Source: Actinomycetota bacterium (GTDB lineage Bacteria > Actinomycetota > Humimicrobiia > Humimicrobiales > Humimicrobiaceae). Taken from it: 6,350 nt of DNA. Of this stretch, positions 1 through 5,570 are shown one piece after another. Within the stretch, counting starts at the first letter, position 1. Each line of letters opens with the position of its first letter. Both the position numbers and the translations under genes were made by a program. A model generated the notes under the pieces. The model worked only from the letters and a program-made list of their open reading frames with translations, did no database searches and was not told the DNA's origin. Where the stretch lies: NCBI GenBank assembly GCA_018897225.1, contig JAHILC010000162.1, forward strand, positions 1-6,350. The letters are read 5' to 3'.

Positions 1-7
1 ATAAAAG

Positions 8-16
8 TGATATAAT
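8..16 (+). promoter_or_regulatory. Extended -10 promoter element upstream of bactofilin
   Basis: The sequence TGATATAAT matches the extended -10 consensus TGnTATAAT exactly. It would place transcription start near position 23, giving a leader of about 70 nt before the bactofilin ATG at 97. Any -35 box would fall at or beyond the left edge and cannot be judged. The region is AT-rich, so a chance match is possible, but its position and the full match favour a real promoter. Confidence 0.5.
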
Positions 17-81
17 AATAATCTTAAAAATCTAAATTACTAATGATTTTTAGGCAGTGATTTTTTTAATTGGTTACTTTT

Positions 82-89
82 AAGGAAGG
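82..89 (+). promoter_or_regulatory. Ribosome binding site that sets the bactofilin start
   Basis: AAGGAAGG lies 7 nt before ATG 97. It is a strong Shine-Dalgarno match and decides in favour of ATG 97 over the in-frame TTG at 70, which lies upstream of this motif. Confidence 0.75.
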
Positions 90-96
90 GAATAGT

Positions 97-558
97 ATGT
101 TTTCAAAAAAAGAAATAGAAGCACCCGGGAGTAAGACATTAACCATAATTGCCGAAGGCGTAAAAATAGAAGGTAAAATATATTCAAAAGGGTCTACAAG
201 AATTGACGGGTACGTAATTGGCGAAATAACATCGGAAAAGGATTTTACAATTGGAAAAGAAGGAAAAGTAGAAGCTAACGTAAAGACCTGCAATGCGGTA
301 ATAGCCGGAAGTTTTAAGGGTGAAATGATATCTGCGGGAGAAGTTGAGATAACAGCAACCGGAAAATTTTTAGGCAATTTAGTCCAGAAAGATGCTTTGC
401 TTACTATATCAAAGGGTGGGCTTTTTAAAGGAGAGAGTATTATTTCTGAAAACCAGGATATTTTTAAGATAAGCGAATCGGGCAAACCAAAAAACTCGCT
501 AGGCACTACTGCTCCTCAAAATATTCCAATTGGTCCAAGAGTTTTGGACAAAGGTTAA
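97..558 (+). CDS. Bactofilin (polymer-forming cytoskeletal protein)
   Basis: A bactofilin-family protein of 153 residues. Bactofilins polymerise without nucleotide into filaments or patches near the membrane, and in various bacteria they help organise cell shape, peptidoglycan synthesis or polar structures. The core, about residues 12-115, shows the expected repeating beta-helix pattern: TIIAEGVKIEGKIYSKG, then IDGYVIGEI, FTIGKEGKVEANV, AVIAGSFKGEM and GKFLGNL, with hydrophobic residues alternating and glycines at turns. Short non-repetitive tails flank the core: a lysine/glutamate N-terminus and a Ser/Gly/Pro-rich C-terminus, as is common in the family. The length is typical. It stands alone on the plus strand, converging on the UPF0280 gene with about 46 nt between the stop codons. 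No peptidase M23 gene, a frequent bactofilin partner, is visible in the window. The family is certain; the specific cellular role is not. Confidence 0.93.
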   Translation: MFSKKEIEAPGSKTLTIIAEGVKIEGKIYSKGSTRIDGYVIGEITSEKDFTIGKEGKVEANVKTCNAVIAGSFKGEMISAGEVEITATGKFLGNLVQKDALLTISKGGLFKGESIISENQDIFKISESGKPKNSLGTTAPQNIPIGPRVLDKG

Positions 559-604
559 ACCCAAGAAATATGTACTAAATTAATAGAGGACCTGATATCG
601 ACGT

Positions 605-1405
605 CTAGGACAAGAATTCAATCGTGCCCCATGCTCCAATTTTTTTATCTTTAATAGCCAGAAGCCCCTTGATTTCTTCAAACCCTTTAAAATAAGCTAT
701 GCTGCCAGGGATATCATCTTCGCATGATATACTGTTGGCAAATGCTGTTGCTGCTGCGTCTGCCGTTATTGCGGATTTTGCAAGCACAACAGCAAGATCG
801 CATTTTCCCATGCTGAAAGAATGGCCAAAAGTACCGGATGAGGAGCATAACCCGCAAGGCATGTTTTTTGCATTTATTTTTAAAGCAATTCTATCCTTAA
901 AATTAGGGTTTTTGACGTAAATACCAACATTTATATCCCTCTCAGCCTTTACATATATATCCCCGCCATTTTCTATTATGAGAATGTCGCAGTATTTTTG
1001 TAGATAGGACGCAACATACTCATTTACAGTTCCTGCGACTGCTGCCATTGGTCCGACATTAAATTCAGCAGACTTCGCGCACATTTCCTTTATTATCTCA
1101 GGAAAAGAAGGTTTTATTCTAATTGGAGAAAGGCTTTTTAAAAAAGATGGTTCGTTCTTAATGCAAACATTGAGAATTTCATATATTTTTTTCAGGGGTT
1201 TTTCAATTCTGCTTTTGATGTTTTTATTACTGCTGATTAAGATATCAGTATAATAATATGAAACCAACCAGGCATACTTTTCTTTGTTCTTGACGCAGCA
1301 TCTGTAAATACTCCTGTCCAAATCAATTTTTTCGCCAGTAATATCCCTTATTGTCAGTAAACCAGCTTTGTCAATGCTGTCATTACTTTCTTCCAATATT
1401 GCCAT
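605..1405 (-). CDS. UPF0280/COG2122 family protein, predicted sulfide-assimilation factor
   Basis: A UPF0280 (COG2122) protein of about 266 residues from ATG 1405. Visible signatures: EPSFLKSLSPI (85-95); VGPMAAVAGTVNEYV (117-131), the family's glycine/alanine block; IIENGGDIYV (143-152); CSSSGTFGHSFSMGKCD (187-203); and TADAAATAFAN (214-224). The last resembles the D-A-x-A-T-A motif of ApbE flavin transferases, to which the family is thought to be related. Known: the M. acetivorans homologue MA1715 is reported to be needed for efficient sulfide assimilation; its chemistry is unsettled. Inferred here: it works with the divergent homocysteine genes at 1823-3424. The sequence is cysteine-rich, with a C-x2-C at 184/187 beside the SSGT motif and adjacent cysteines at 36/37. 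The start is uncertain: ATG 1405 overlaps the upstream membrane gene by 23 nt and has no clear Shine-Dalgarno sequence, so translational coupling is likely. An in-frame TTG at 1435 would add 10 hydrophobic residues. Confidence 0.88.
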   Translation of the reverse strand: MAILEESNDSIDKAGLLTIRDITGEKIDLDRSIYRCCVKNKEKYAWLVSYYYTDILISSNKNIKSRIEKPLKKIYEILNVCIKNEPSFLKSLSPIRIKPSFPEIIKEMCAKSAEFNVGPMAAVAGTVNEYVASYLQKYCDILIIENGGDIYVKAERDINVGIYVKNPNFKDRIALKINAKNMPCGLCSSSGTFGHSFSMGKCDLAVVLAKSAITADAAATAFANSISCEDDIPGSIAYFKGFEEIKGLLAIKDKKIGAWGTIEFLS

Positions 1406-1586
1406 AATACAAAAACACAAGGAAAATAATGACAAAGTAAATTACTACATTGACAACTATCATCAGCCACACATTAACATTTGATTCTCTAAATAAAAAA
1501 CGGCTCAATATTAGTACTGGGATTAGAAATACTGTAGACACAACACTAAGTATCAGAGGATTTTTTATTTTTGGATTTAAAGACAT
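1383..1586 (-). CDS. Small two-helix membrane protein, unrecognised
   Basis: A 67-residue protein with no family I recognise. The N-terminus (MSLNPKIKN) is short and basic. Two hydrophobic segments follow, about residues 10-32 (with VVSTVFLIPVLILSRFLF) and 38-61 (with VWLMIVVNVVIYFVIIFLVF), joined by a short polar loop (RESN). It ends GNIGRK. By the positive-inside pattern both ends would be cytoplasmic. It is supported as a real gene by a Shine-Dalgarno sequence (AAAGGAG at 1603-1597 on the minus strand, 10 nt before ATG 1586) and by its position directly ahead of, and overlapping, the UPF0280 gene. The overlap suggests coupled translation. There are no cysteines or obvious binding motifs. 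It may anchor or assist the UPF0280 protein, or be a small transporter subunit; neither can be shown from sequence. Its size leaves some risk that it is spurious. Confidence 0.68.
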   Translation of the reverse strand: MSLNPKIKNPLILSVVSTVFLIPVLILSRFLFRESNVNVWLMIVVNVVIYFVIIFLVFLYYGNIGRK

Positions 1587-1596
1587 AGCCAGAGCT

Positions 1597-1603
1597 CTCC
1601 TTT
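1597..1603 (-). promoter_or_regulatory. Ribosome binding site for the small membrane protein
   Basis: AAAGGAG on the minus strand lies 10 nt before ATG 1586. It is the only clear Shine-Dalgarno sequence for the minus-strand pair, which fits translation of the UPF0280 gene by coupling through the overlap. Confidence 0.6.
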
Positions 1604-1671
1604 AACATTACTATAGGGATAAAGAAAACAATTTTTTTCATTGAAATTGTCTATTACAACCCTGTATATCT

Positions 1672-1695
1672 AATTATTTAAATATTTAAATAATT
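1672..1695. repeat. Perfect 24-bp palindrome, candidate operator
   Basis: The left arm AATTATTTAAAT is followed directly by its exact reverse complement ATTTAAATAATT with no gap, centred between 1683 and 1684. It lies between the two divergent start codons, ending 12 nt before the -35 box of the plus-strand promoter candidate. This is a natural place for a dimeric regulator controlling both directions. It is composed only of A and T, so chance symmetry in a low-complexity stretch must be considered. Confidence 0.5.
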
Positions 1696-1707
1696 TTACC
1701 ACAAAGA

Positions 1708-1736
1708 TTGATAATTATTAATTCATTTTGTATTAT
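1708..1736 (+). promoter_or_regulatory. Sigma70-like promoter for the homocysteine biosynthesis genes
   Basis: TTGATA (1708-1713) and TATTAT (1731-1736) each match the sigma70 consensus at five of six positions and are separated by exactly 17 nt. Transcription would start near 1743, leaving an AT-rich leader of about 80 nt before ATG 1823. The perfect palindrome lies just upstream and a smaller inverted repeat (1713-1723) falls in the spacer, which suggests regulation. AT richness raises the chance of a coincidental match. Confidence 0.5.
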
Positions 1737-1822
1737 TTATTATATATTTTTACCTATTTTTATAAAAATTTGATTTAATATATTCACTATAAAAAAAATA
1801 ATATCATAGCATTTAAAAAATC

Positions 1823-2989
1823 ATGGCAAAGACATTAGAAGAAATAAATAAAAAAATAAAAAATGGCAGTGTTGTTGTTTTGAATGCTGAAGAAATTATC
1901 GATTATGCAGAACAGAATGGAGTAAAAAAAACTGCCAGGGATATTGATGTAGTCACTACTGCAACTTTTGGCCCTATGTGCTCAACTGGAGCATTTTTAA
2001 GTTTTGGACATTCTGACCCTCCAATTAAAATGTCTAAAGTATGGCTTAATGATGTTCCTGCTTATGCCGGGATTGCAGCAGTTGATGTTTATATCGGGGC
2101 AACCGAGTTATCGGAAACCGAAGATATGAATTATGGAGGAGCTTATGTAATTGAAGACCTTATCTCAGGAAAGCCTGTTAAGCTCAGGGCTACAGCCTAT
2201 GGTACAGATTGCTACCCAAGAAAAGAAATAGAAACATACATTACTTTGGAAAGTATTAACCAGGCATATATTTTTAACCCAAGGAATGTTTACCAGAACT
2301 ATGCTGCAGCAACAAACTCTTCTAATAAAACAATTTATACTTATATGGGAAAATTAATGCCCAACTTTGGCAATATTACCTTTTCAAGCGCAGGACAGTT
2401 AAGCCCGCTTCTAAATGACCCATATTACAGGACAATAGGAATAGGAACTAGAATATTCATTGGTGGTGGACAAGGTTATGTTGCATGGCAGGGAACTCAG
2501 CATAATCCAGGCAAAGACAGGCTTGCAAATGGAACGCCTTCTGGACCAGCCGGTACTCTTGCTCTAATTGGAGACATGAAAAAAATGAATAAAAATTTTA
2601 TCAGGGCTGCCACTTTCCATGGTTATGGTATTACTATGTATGTTGGAGTAGGCATTCCTATTCCAGTTCTTGATGAAGAAATGGTTGAGTTTTTAAAAGT
2701 AAAAGATGAAGATATATATACAGAAATCATGGACTACTCAGTCCAGAGAAGAAACAAGCCATCCTTGGGAAAAATTAATTATAAGCAGCTCAAGAGTGGA
2801 AGTATTATGCTGAAGGGCAAAAAAATACAGACTGGGTCATTTTCAAGCTATGCTAAAGCTCTTGAAATAGCAAATTTGCTTAAAAGCTGGATAACAAAGG
2901 GGCATTTCTTAATGACAAACTTTACTGCTCCACTTCCTTGGGATGAAAAAGTGAATACCCTTAACATCCTTAGTAAAGAGGAATTATAA
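1823..2989 (+). CDS. Homocysteine biosynthesis protein (COG1900/DUF39 family)
   Basis: A full-length (388-residue) COG1900/DUF39 protein. In methanogens this family (MA1821) converts aspartate semialdehyde to homocysteine with sulfide, bypassing the acylated-homoserine routes; reported work supports a persulfide on conserved cysteines. Visible signatures: VVTTATFGPMCSTGAFLSFGHSD (in part, 43-65); PPIKM (66-70); GGAYVIEDL (105-113); YGTDCYPRKEIETY (126-139); GGGQGYVAWQGTQHNP; GYGITMYVGVGIPIPVLDEE. The protein has exactly two cysteines, Cys53 and Cys130, both inside these motifs, which fits catalytic or persulfide-carrying roles. No CBS or ferredoxin domain is fused; the ferredoxin is encoded separately 27 nt downstream, so the two form an operon. 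ATG 1823 gives the usual family N-terminus (TLEEINKKIKNG) but has no Shine-Dalgarno sequence; the leader is A/U-rich instead. The cytoplasmic location is inferred from the lack of a signal or membrane segment. Confidence 0.93.
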   Translation: MAKTLEEINKKIKNGSVVVLNAEEIIDYAEQNGVKKTARDIDVVTTATFGPMCSTGAFLSFGHSDPPIKMSKVWLNDVPAYAGIAAVDVYIGATELSETEDMNYGGAYVIEDLISGKPVKLRATAYGTDCYPRKEIETYITLESINQAYIFNPRNVYQNYAAATNSSNKTIYTYMGKLMPNFGNITFSSAGQLSPLLNDPYYRTIGIGTRIFIGGGQGYVAWQGTQHNPGKDRLANGTPSGPAGTLALIGDMKKMNKNFIRAATFHGYGITMYVGVGIPIPVLDEEMVEFLKVKDEDIYTEIMDYSVQRRNKPSLGKINYKQLKSGSIMLKGKKIQTGSFSSYAKALEIANLLKSWITKGHFLMTNFTAPLPWDEKVNTLNILSKEEL

Positions 2990-3003
2990 AAAATAATTTT
3001 AAC

Positions 3004-3008
3004 GAGGA
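3004..3008 (+). promoter_or_regulatory. Ribosome binding site for the NIL ferredoxin
   Basis: GAGGA lies 8 nt before ATG 3017, within the 27-nt gap after the homocysteine gene. It supports ATG 3017 and independent initiation within the operon. Confidence 0.6.
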
Positions 3009-3016
3009 ATCTTAGA

Positions 3017-3424
3017 ATGATTACCAGGCGATTAATTTTAAATTTTCCTGAGAAAATAGTAACAAAACCAATCACATATAGATTAGTAAAAGATTATGAC
3101 CTGCAATTCAACATCCTTCGCGCAGAAATAACTGCAGATGTAACCGGAAAAATTCTATTAGAAATCATGGGCAGTAAAAATAAAATTGAAGAAGGCATAA
3201 AATTCCTGGAAGGTGAGGGTGTCTCAATCCAGGAAGCATCCAGGGATATAATAGTTGACAAAGAACAGTGCATGGATTGTGGTGTCTGTACCTCTATCTG
3301 CATTACACAGGCGCTGATACTGGATAAAAACAATTACCGGCTACTTTTTGATAAAGATAAATGTATTTTATGCGGTTTTTGCCAGAACTGCTGCCCGGTC
3401 AACGCAATTAAACTAAATATTTAA
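3017..3424 (+). CDS. NIL-domain ferredoxin with two 4Fe-4S clusters, homocysteine pathway partner
   Basis: A 135-residue fusion of an N-terminal NIL domain (about 1-75) and a C-terminal two-cluster ferredoxin (about 79-135). The NIL part shows the ferredoxin-like fold pattern of the family: RRLILNFPEK, an LQFNILRAEI strand, GKILLEIMG, then a helix IEEGIKFLEGEGV. Cluster ligands are Cys85, 88, 91, 95 (C-x2-C-x2-C-x3-C) and Cys116, 119, 122, 126 (the same spacing, followed by Pro127). One extra cysteine, Cys125, sits beside the last ligand. Known: the M. acetivorans counterpart MA1822 acts with the COG1900 protein MA1821 in homocysteine synthesis, probably supplying electrons to form or reduce the sulfur intermediate. 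Adjacency to the COG1900 gene supports the same role. The first cluster motif lacks the proline usually found after its fourth cysteine (Ile96 instead), as seen in many such ferredoxins. No rho-independent terminator is clear downstream. Confidence 0.92.
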   Translation: MITRRLILNFPEKIVTKPITYRLVKDYDLQFNILRAEITADVTGKILLEIMGSKNKIEEGIKFLEGEGVSIQEASRDIIVDKEQCMDCGVCTSICITQALILDKNNYRLLFDKDKCILCGFCQNCCPVNAIKLNI

Positions 3425-3499
3425 ATCATAAAACAGTATTTTTTTTCATTCCTGAACTTCAAAATCATCCTTTGAAGCCTGAGGTTATTTTCAGTATTT

Positions 3500-4036
3500 A
3501 TGCAAGATTTTAAAAATTATAAAAACAAAATTATTCATGGAGAAAAAATAATTCTTCGTCCTTTACTGGCAAAAGACCTGGTGTCCTGTATGACATGGTT
3601 AAAAGACCCTGAAGTTAATAAATATTTGAACCAAAATTATGATAATCTTACAATAGAACAAGAATTACAGTGGCTTAATTTCATTAAAAAATCAGATAAC
3701 GATATTGTATTTGCAATAATTGTTAAAAATAACAAAAAGTATATTGGAAACTGTGCTTTACATAAAATAAATTGGTTAGAAAAAACCTGTGAATTTGGGA
3801 TTGTCCTGGGAGAAAAGATTTACTGGAATAGAGGTTGCGGTTCTGATGCTACAAGAACAATTACAAAGTTTGCAGTTGAAGACTTACTACTTTCTAAAGT
3901 TACTTTGCATGTTTACGAATATAACCTCAGGGCAAAAAAGGTATATGAAAATTGTGGTTTTAGATTTGTAAAGATATTAAAAAATGAACATTTCTATGAT
4001 AACAGATACTGGGATACTTATGAAATGGAGTATTAA
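3500..4036 (+). CDS. GNAT family N-acetyltransferase, RimJ/RimL-like
   Basis: A GNAT acetyltransferase of 178 residues, similar in layout to the RimJ/RimL group (COG1670), which transfers acetyl from acetyl-CoA to protein N-termini, amino sugars or small amines. The order is typical: GEKIILRPL (14-22) opens the first strand; YIGNCALHKI (81-90) and CEFGIVLGE (97-105) form central strands; WNRGCGSDA (109-117) is the acetyl-CoA pyrophosphate loop; LHVYEYNLRAKKVYENCGF (136-154) carries the conserved Asn142, Ala145 and Tyr149 and ends in the usual GF. The substrate cannot be predicted. The nearest Shine-Dalgarno-like match (TGAGG, 3480-3484) is 15 nt from the ATG, too far to be convincing. The start could be slightly wrong, since many relatives begin just before GEKI, but no better start codon is present. 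The 75-nt gap after the ferredoxin leaves it open whether it is in that operon. Confidence 0.88.
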   Translation: MQDFKNYKNKIIHGEKIILRPLLAKDLVSCMTWLKDPEVNKYLNQNYDNLTIEQELQWLNFIKKSDNDIVFAIIVKNNKKYIGNCALHKINWLEKTCEFGIVLGEKIYWNRGCGSDATRTITKFAVEDLLLSKVTLHVYEYNLRAKKVYENCGFRFVKILKNEHFYDNRYWDTYEMEY

Positions 4037-4060
4037 ATCTTAAAACTATTAAATCTTAAA
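4031..4060 (+). repeat. 14-bp direct repeat with 16-nt period
   Basis: TATTAAATCTTAAA occurs at 4031-4044 and again at 4047-4060. The first copy contains the stop codon of the acetyltransferase (TAA 4034-4036). The second copy abuts the candidate -35 box of the next gene at 4062. It may be a slippage duplication or a pair of protein-binding sites on nearly the same face of the helix. Confidence 0.6.
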
Positions 4061-4061
4061 C

Positions 4062-4089
4062 TTGTCTGAAAATTTTATTATGCTAATAT
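4062..4089 (+). promoter_or_regulatory. Candidate promoter for the TPR membrane protein
   Basis: TTGTCT (4062-4067) and TAATAT (4084-4089) are separated by 16 nt, and TGC directly before the -10 gives the extended form TGnTAATAT. Each hexamer matches consensus at four of six positions. Transcription would start near 4096, about 34 nt ahead of ATG 4130. It is a moderate match in AT-rich sequence. Confidence 0.38.
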
Positions 4090-4129
4090 TGTAAAAGATA
4101 TATCATAAAATATTTTAAAGACATTGGAT

Positions 4130-5542
4130 ATGTATTCATACAGAAGCAGGAGAAATACTGGAGCAAGTTCAATATTTTTCATAGTTCTATTCATACTTGT
4201 TATAATTGGTGGAGGCTATCTTTTCTTTTTAGATAAGGGCAGATTTTGGGACATACTTCCAATTATTTGTATCCCCGCTGCAGTAATAAGCCTGATATTG
4301 ATAATAGTATATTTAGTGCGGAAAAATGTCTCAGGATATATTTTTATCATATTTTTTATTATTTTTTTAACTGGAATAGCCTTATCGAGTCTTTTCGGTC
4401 CATTTGCATTATATCGTTCTGCAAAAGATAATTTTGATAATAAAATATATAACGCTTCCATAAAAGAATTTAGGTCAATAGTTGAAAACTATCCAAACAG
4501 CAGATACGCGAACGATTCCTTAAAAAGCCTCGCTTATTCTTACTATCTTAATAGCAATTTTGAAGATTCACTATTTTACTTTAAAAAGGCAATTGATGAA
4601 AATGTAGTCAGTAATACAGAGCTGGAAGTAAAAAAAATCTTTATAGATAGTTTTATAAAAATCGCTGACAAGTACTTTGAACAAAAAGAGTATGGCAAAG
4701 CCGGCAAAAACTATCTGGATGCAGTTGCTTATTATAGAGAAATCAAACAAAATTTTCCTGATTCGAACGATGCTTTTATAGCAGAATATAAAATTCCCGA
4801 GTATTTATATAGGGCTGCCTCAAGCTTTAATTATGCCAAGGATTACACAAAAGCGCTCGAACTGTCAGATGAGATTATTGCAAACTTCGCTGAAAGCGAT
4901 TATTATGAGAAAGCAACCGAGCTTATGATCAATTCCCGTATCTGGAAAGCAATGAGCTTAAAAGAAGAAAAGGATTATAAAAATGCAATTGTTGAATTTT
5001 TAAAAATATTAGATCTTAAAAAAGAAACACAAGATAAATATGGATATACAATTAATTACCAGACCAAAGCTTTTTTTCCAGATATCCCGGTTTATATAAT
5101 AAATGAAACAGCTAATGGGTTTTACAGGCAAAGCAGCTATGAAAAGGCTTTGTTTTTATACGACATATTAATTGGAGAATCTCCTGACCTGGAAGCTAAT
5201 TTAACCCCGGCAATTGTCACATGCAAGATAAACCTCACAAAAAACGCAGATTTTGAACAACTGGCGCCTTCAGAACCTTCAGGATATTTTTCAAAGGAAG
5301 GGCACAGCAAAATAACAATTGATAATAAGACCGTCTTTAAGATCTCTATTTATTTAAGTGGCTTCCAGTACAAGATTATTAAGTTAGATAAAGAAGAAAA
5401 AACTGAAATAGAATTACAGTCAGGAGATTATGAGATAGTTGTGGAATTCGAAGCTGAAAACAGATTGCCGCTTTACGGAAAAAATACTTATGCAGAAAAG
5501 AAAAAATATAAGGAAGTATTTAAGGTTGCAGAAGAGCAGTAA
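4130..5542 (+). CDS. Membrane-anchored TPR protein with C-terminal beta domain
   Basis: A protein of 470 residues. The N-terminus is short and basic (YSYRSRRN) and is followed by three hydrophobic segments: about 15-34 (IFFIVLFILVIIGGGYLFFL), 39-63 and 67-90. The long remainder (about 95-360) is tetratricopeptide-like: helix pairs with aromatic and alanine spacing, for example YNASIKEFRSIVENYPNSRYA, FEDSLFYFKKAI, YGKAGKNYLDAVAYY, YTKALELSDEIIANF, YKNAIVEFLKILDL and YEKALFLYDILIGESP. The NYPNSRYA and NFPDS turns resemble those of outer-membrane assembly or YbgF-type repeats. The last 80 or so residues alternate polar and hydrophobic (ITIDNKTVFKISIYLSG, TEIELQSGDYEIVVEFEA), suggesting a beta-sandwich. 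Three membrane segments with a basic N-terminus would place the TPR part outside the membrane. It is likely a scaffold for protein contacts; the partners are unknown. ATG 4130 is preferred over TTG 4124 because AAAG at 4117-4120 is suitably spaced from it. Confidence 0.85.
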   Translation: MYSYRSRRNTGASSIFFIVLFILVIIGGGYLFFLDKGRFWDILPIICIPAAVISLILIIVYLVRKNVSGYIFIIFFIIFLTGIALSSLFGPFALYRSAKDNFDNKIYNASIKEFRSIVENYPNSRYANDSLKSLAYSYYLNSNFEDSLFYFKKAIDENVVSNTELEVKKIFIDSFIKIADKYFEQKEYGKAGKNYLDAVAYYREIKQNFPDSNDAFIAEYKIPEYLYRAASSFNYAKDYTKALELSDEIIANFAESDYYEKATELMINSRIWKAMSLKEEKDYKNAIVEFLKILDLKKETQDKYGYTINYQTKAFFPDIPVYIINETANGFYRQSSYEKALFLYDILIGESPDLEANLTPAIVTCKINLTKNADFEQLAPSEPSGYFSKEGHSKITIDNKTVFKISIYLSGFQYKIIKLDKEEKTEIELQSGDYEIVVEFEAENRLPLYGKNTYAEKKKYKEVFKVAEEQ

Positions 5543-5552
5543 ATACTTTCGG

Positions 5553-5565
5553 ATGTTTGAAACAT
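5553..5565. repeat. 13-bp inverted repeat between converging genes
   Basis: ATGTTT and AAACAT flank a single G in the 28-nt gap between the stop codons of the TPR protein and the converging gene. As RNA it could fold only as a five-pair, AU-rich stem with a three-base loop, and no T-run follows at the right place. It may be a weak bidirectional terminator or simply a symmetric site. Confidence 0.3.
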
Positions 5566-5570
5566 TTAAG

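Larger units (their letters stand above)
1587..1822. other. Divergent intergenic region between the UPF0280 pair and the homocysteine pair
   Basis: A 236-nt, strongly AT-rich, non-coding stretch separating two divergent transcription units of apparently linked function. It holds a perfect 24-bp palindrome (1672-1695), a plus-strand promoter candidate (1708-1736) and a smaller inverted repeat within that promoter's spacer (AATTA-T-TAATT, 1713-1723). No convincing minus-strand -35/-10 pair and no folded riboswitch such as a SAM element was seen. Confidence 0.7.

Noticed and set aside
70..96. Upstream TTG start for the bactofilin
   Set aside because: The strong AAGGAAGG site at 82-89 lies downstream of this TTG and is correctly spaced from ATG 97.
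66..506. Minus-strand open frame of 146 codons opposite the bactofilin
   Set aside because: It is the antisense shadow of a gene with clear family motifs; its product is low-complexity Ser/Pro/Ile sequence.
601..620. Short palindromes GATATC and GACGTC near 595-604 as part of a terminator between the converging genes
   Set aside because: They do not combine into a longer stem and no T-run follows on either strand.
1406..1435. Ten-residue N-terminal extension of UPF0280 from TTG 1435, as a possible signal sequence
   Set aside because: There is no ribosome binding site before the TTG, the segment is too short for a signal peptide, and relatives have no such leader. ATG 1405 is preferred, though not proven.
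3439..3446. Run of eight T after the NIL ferredoxin as a rho-independent terminator
   Set aside because: No GC-containing stem precedes it; only A/T pairing of four or five bases can be drawn.
3457..3477. CTTCAAA/TTTGAAG stem with 7-nt loop before the acetyltransferase gene
   Set aside because: It is a perfect 7-bp stem but weak, has no following T-run and no recognisable motif. Chance is likely in this composition.
3472..3500. TTGAAG and TATTTA 17 nt apart as a promoter for the acetyltransferase
   Set aside because: The -10 box would overlap the start codon, placing the transcript start inside the gene, and no later suitable start codon exists.
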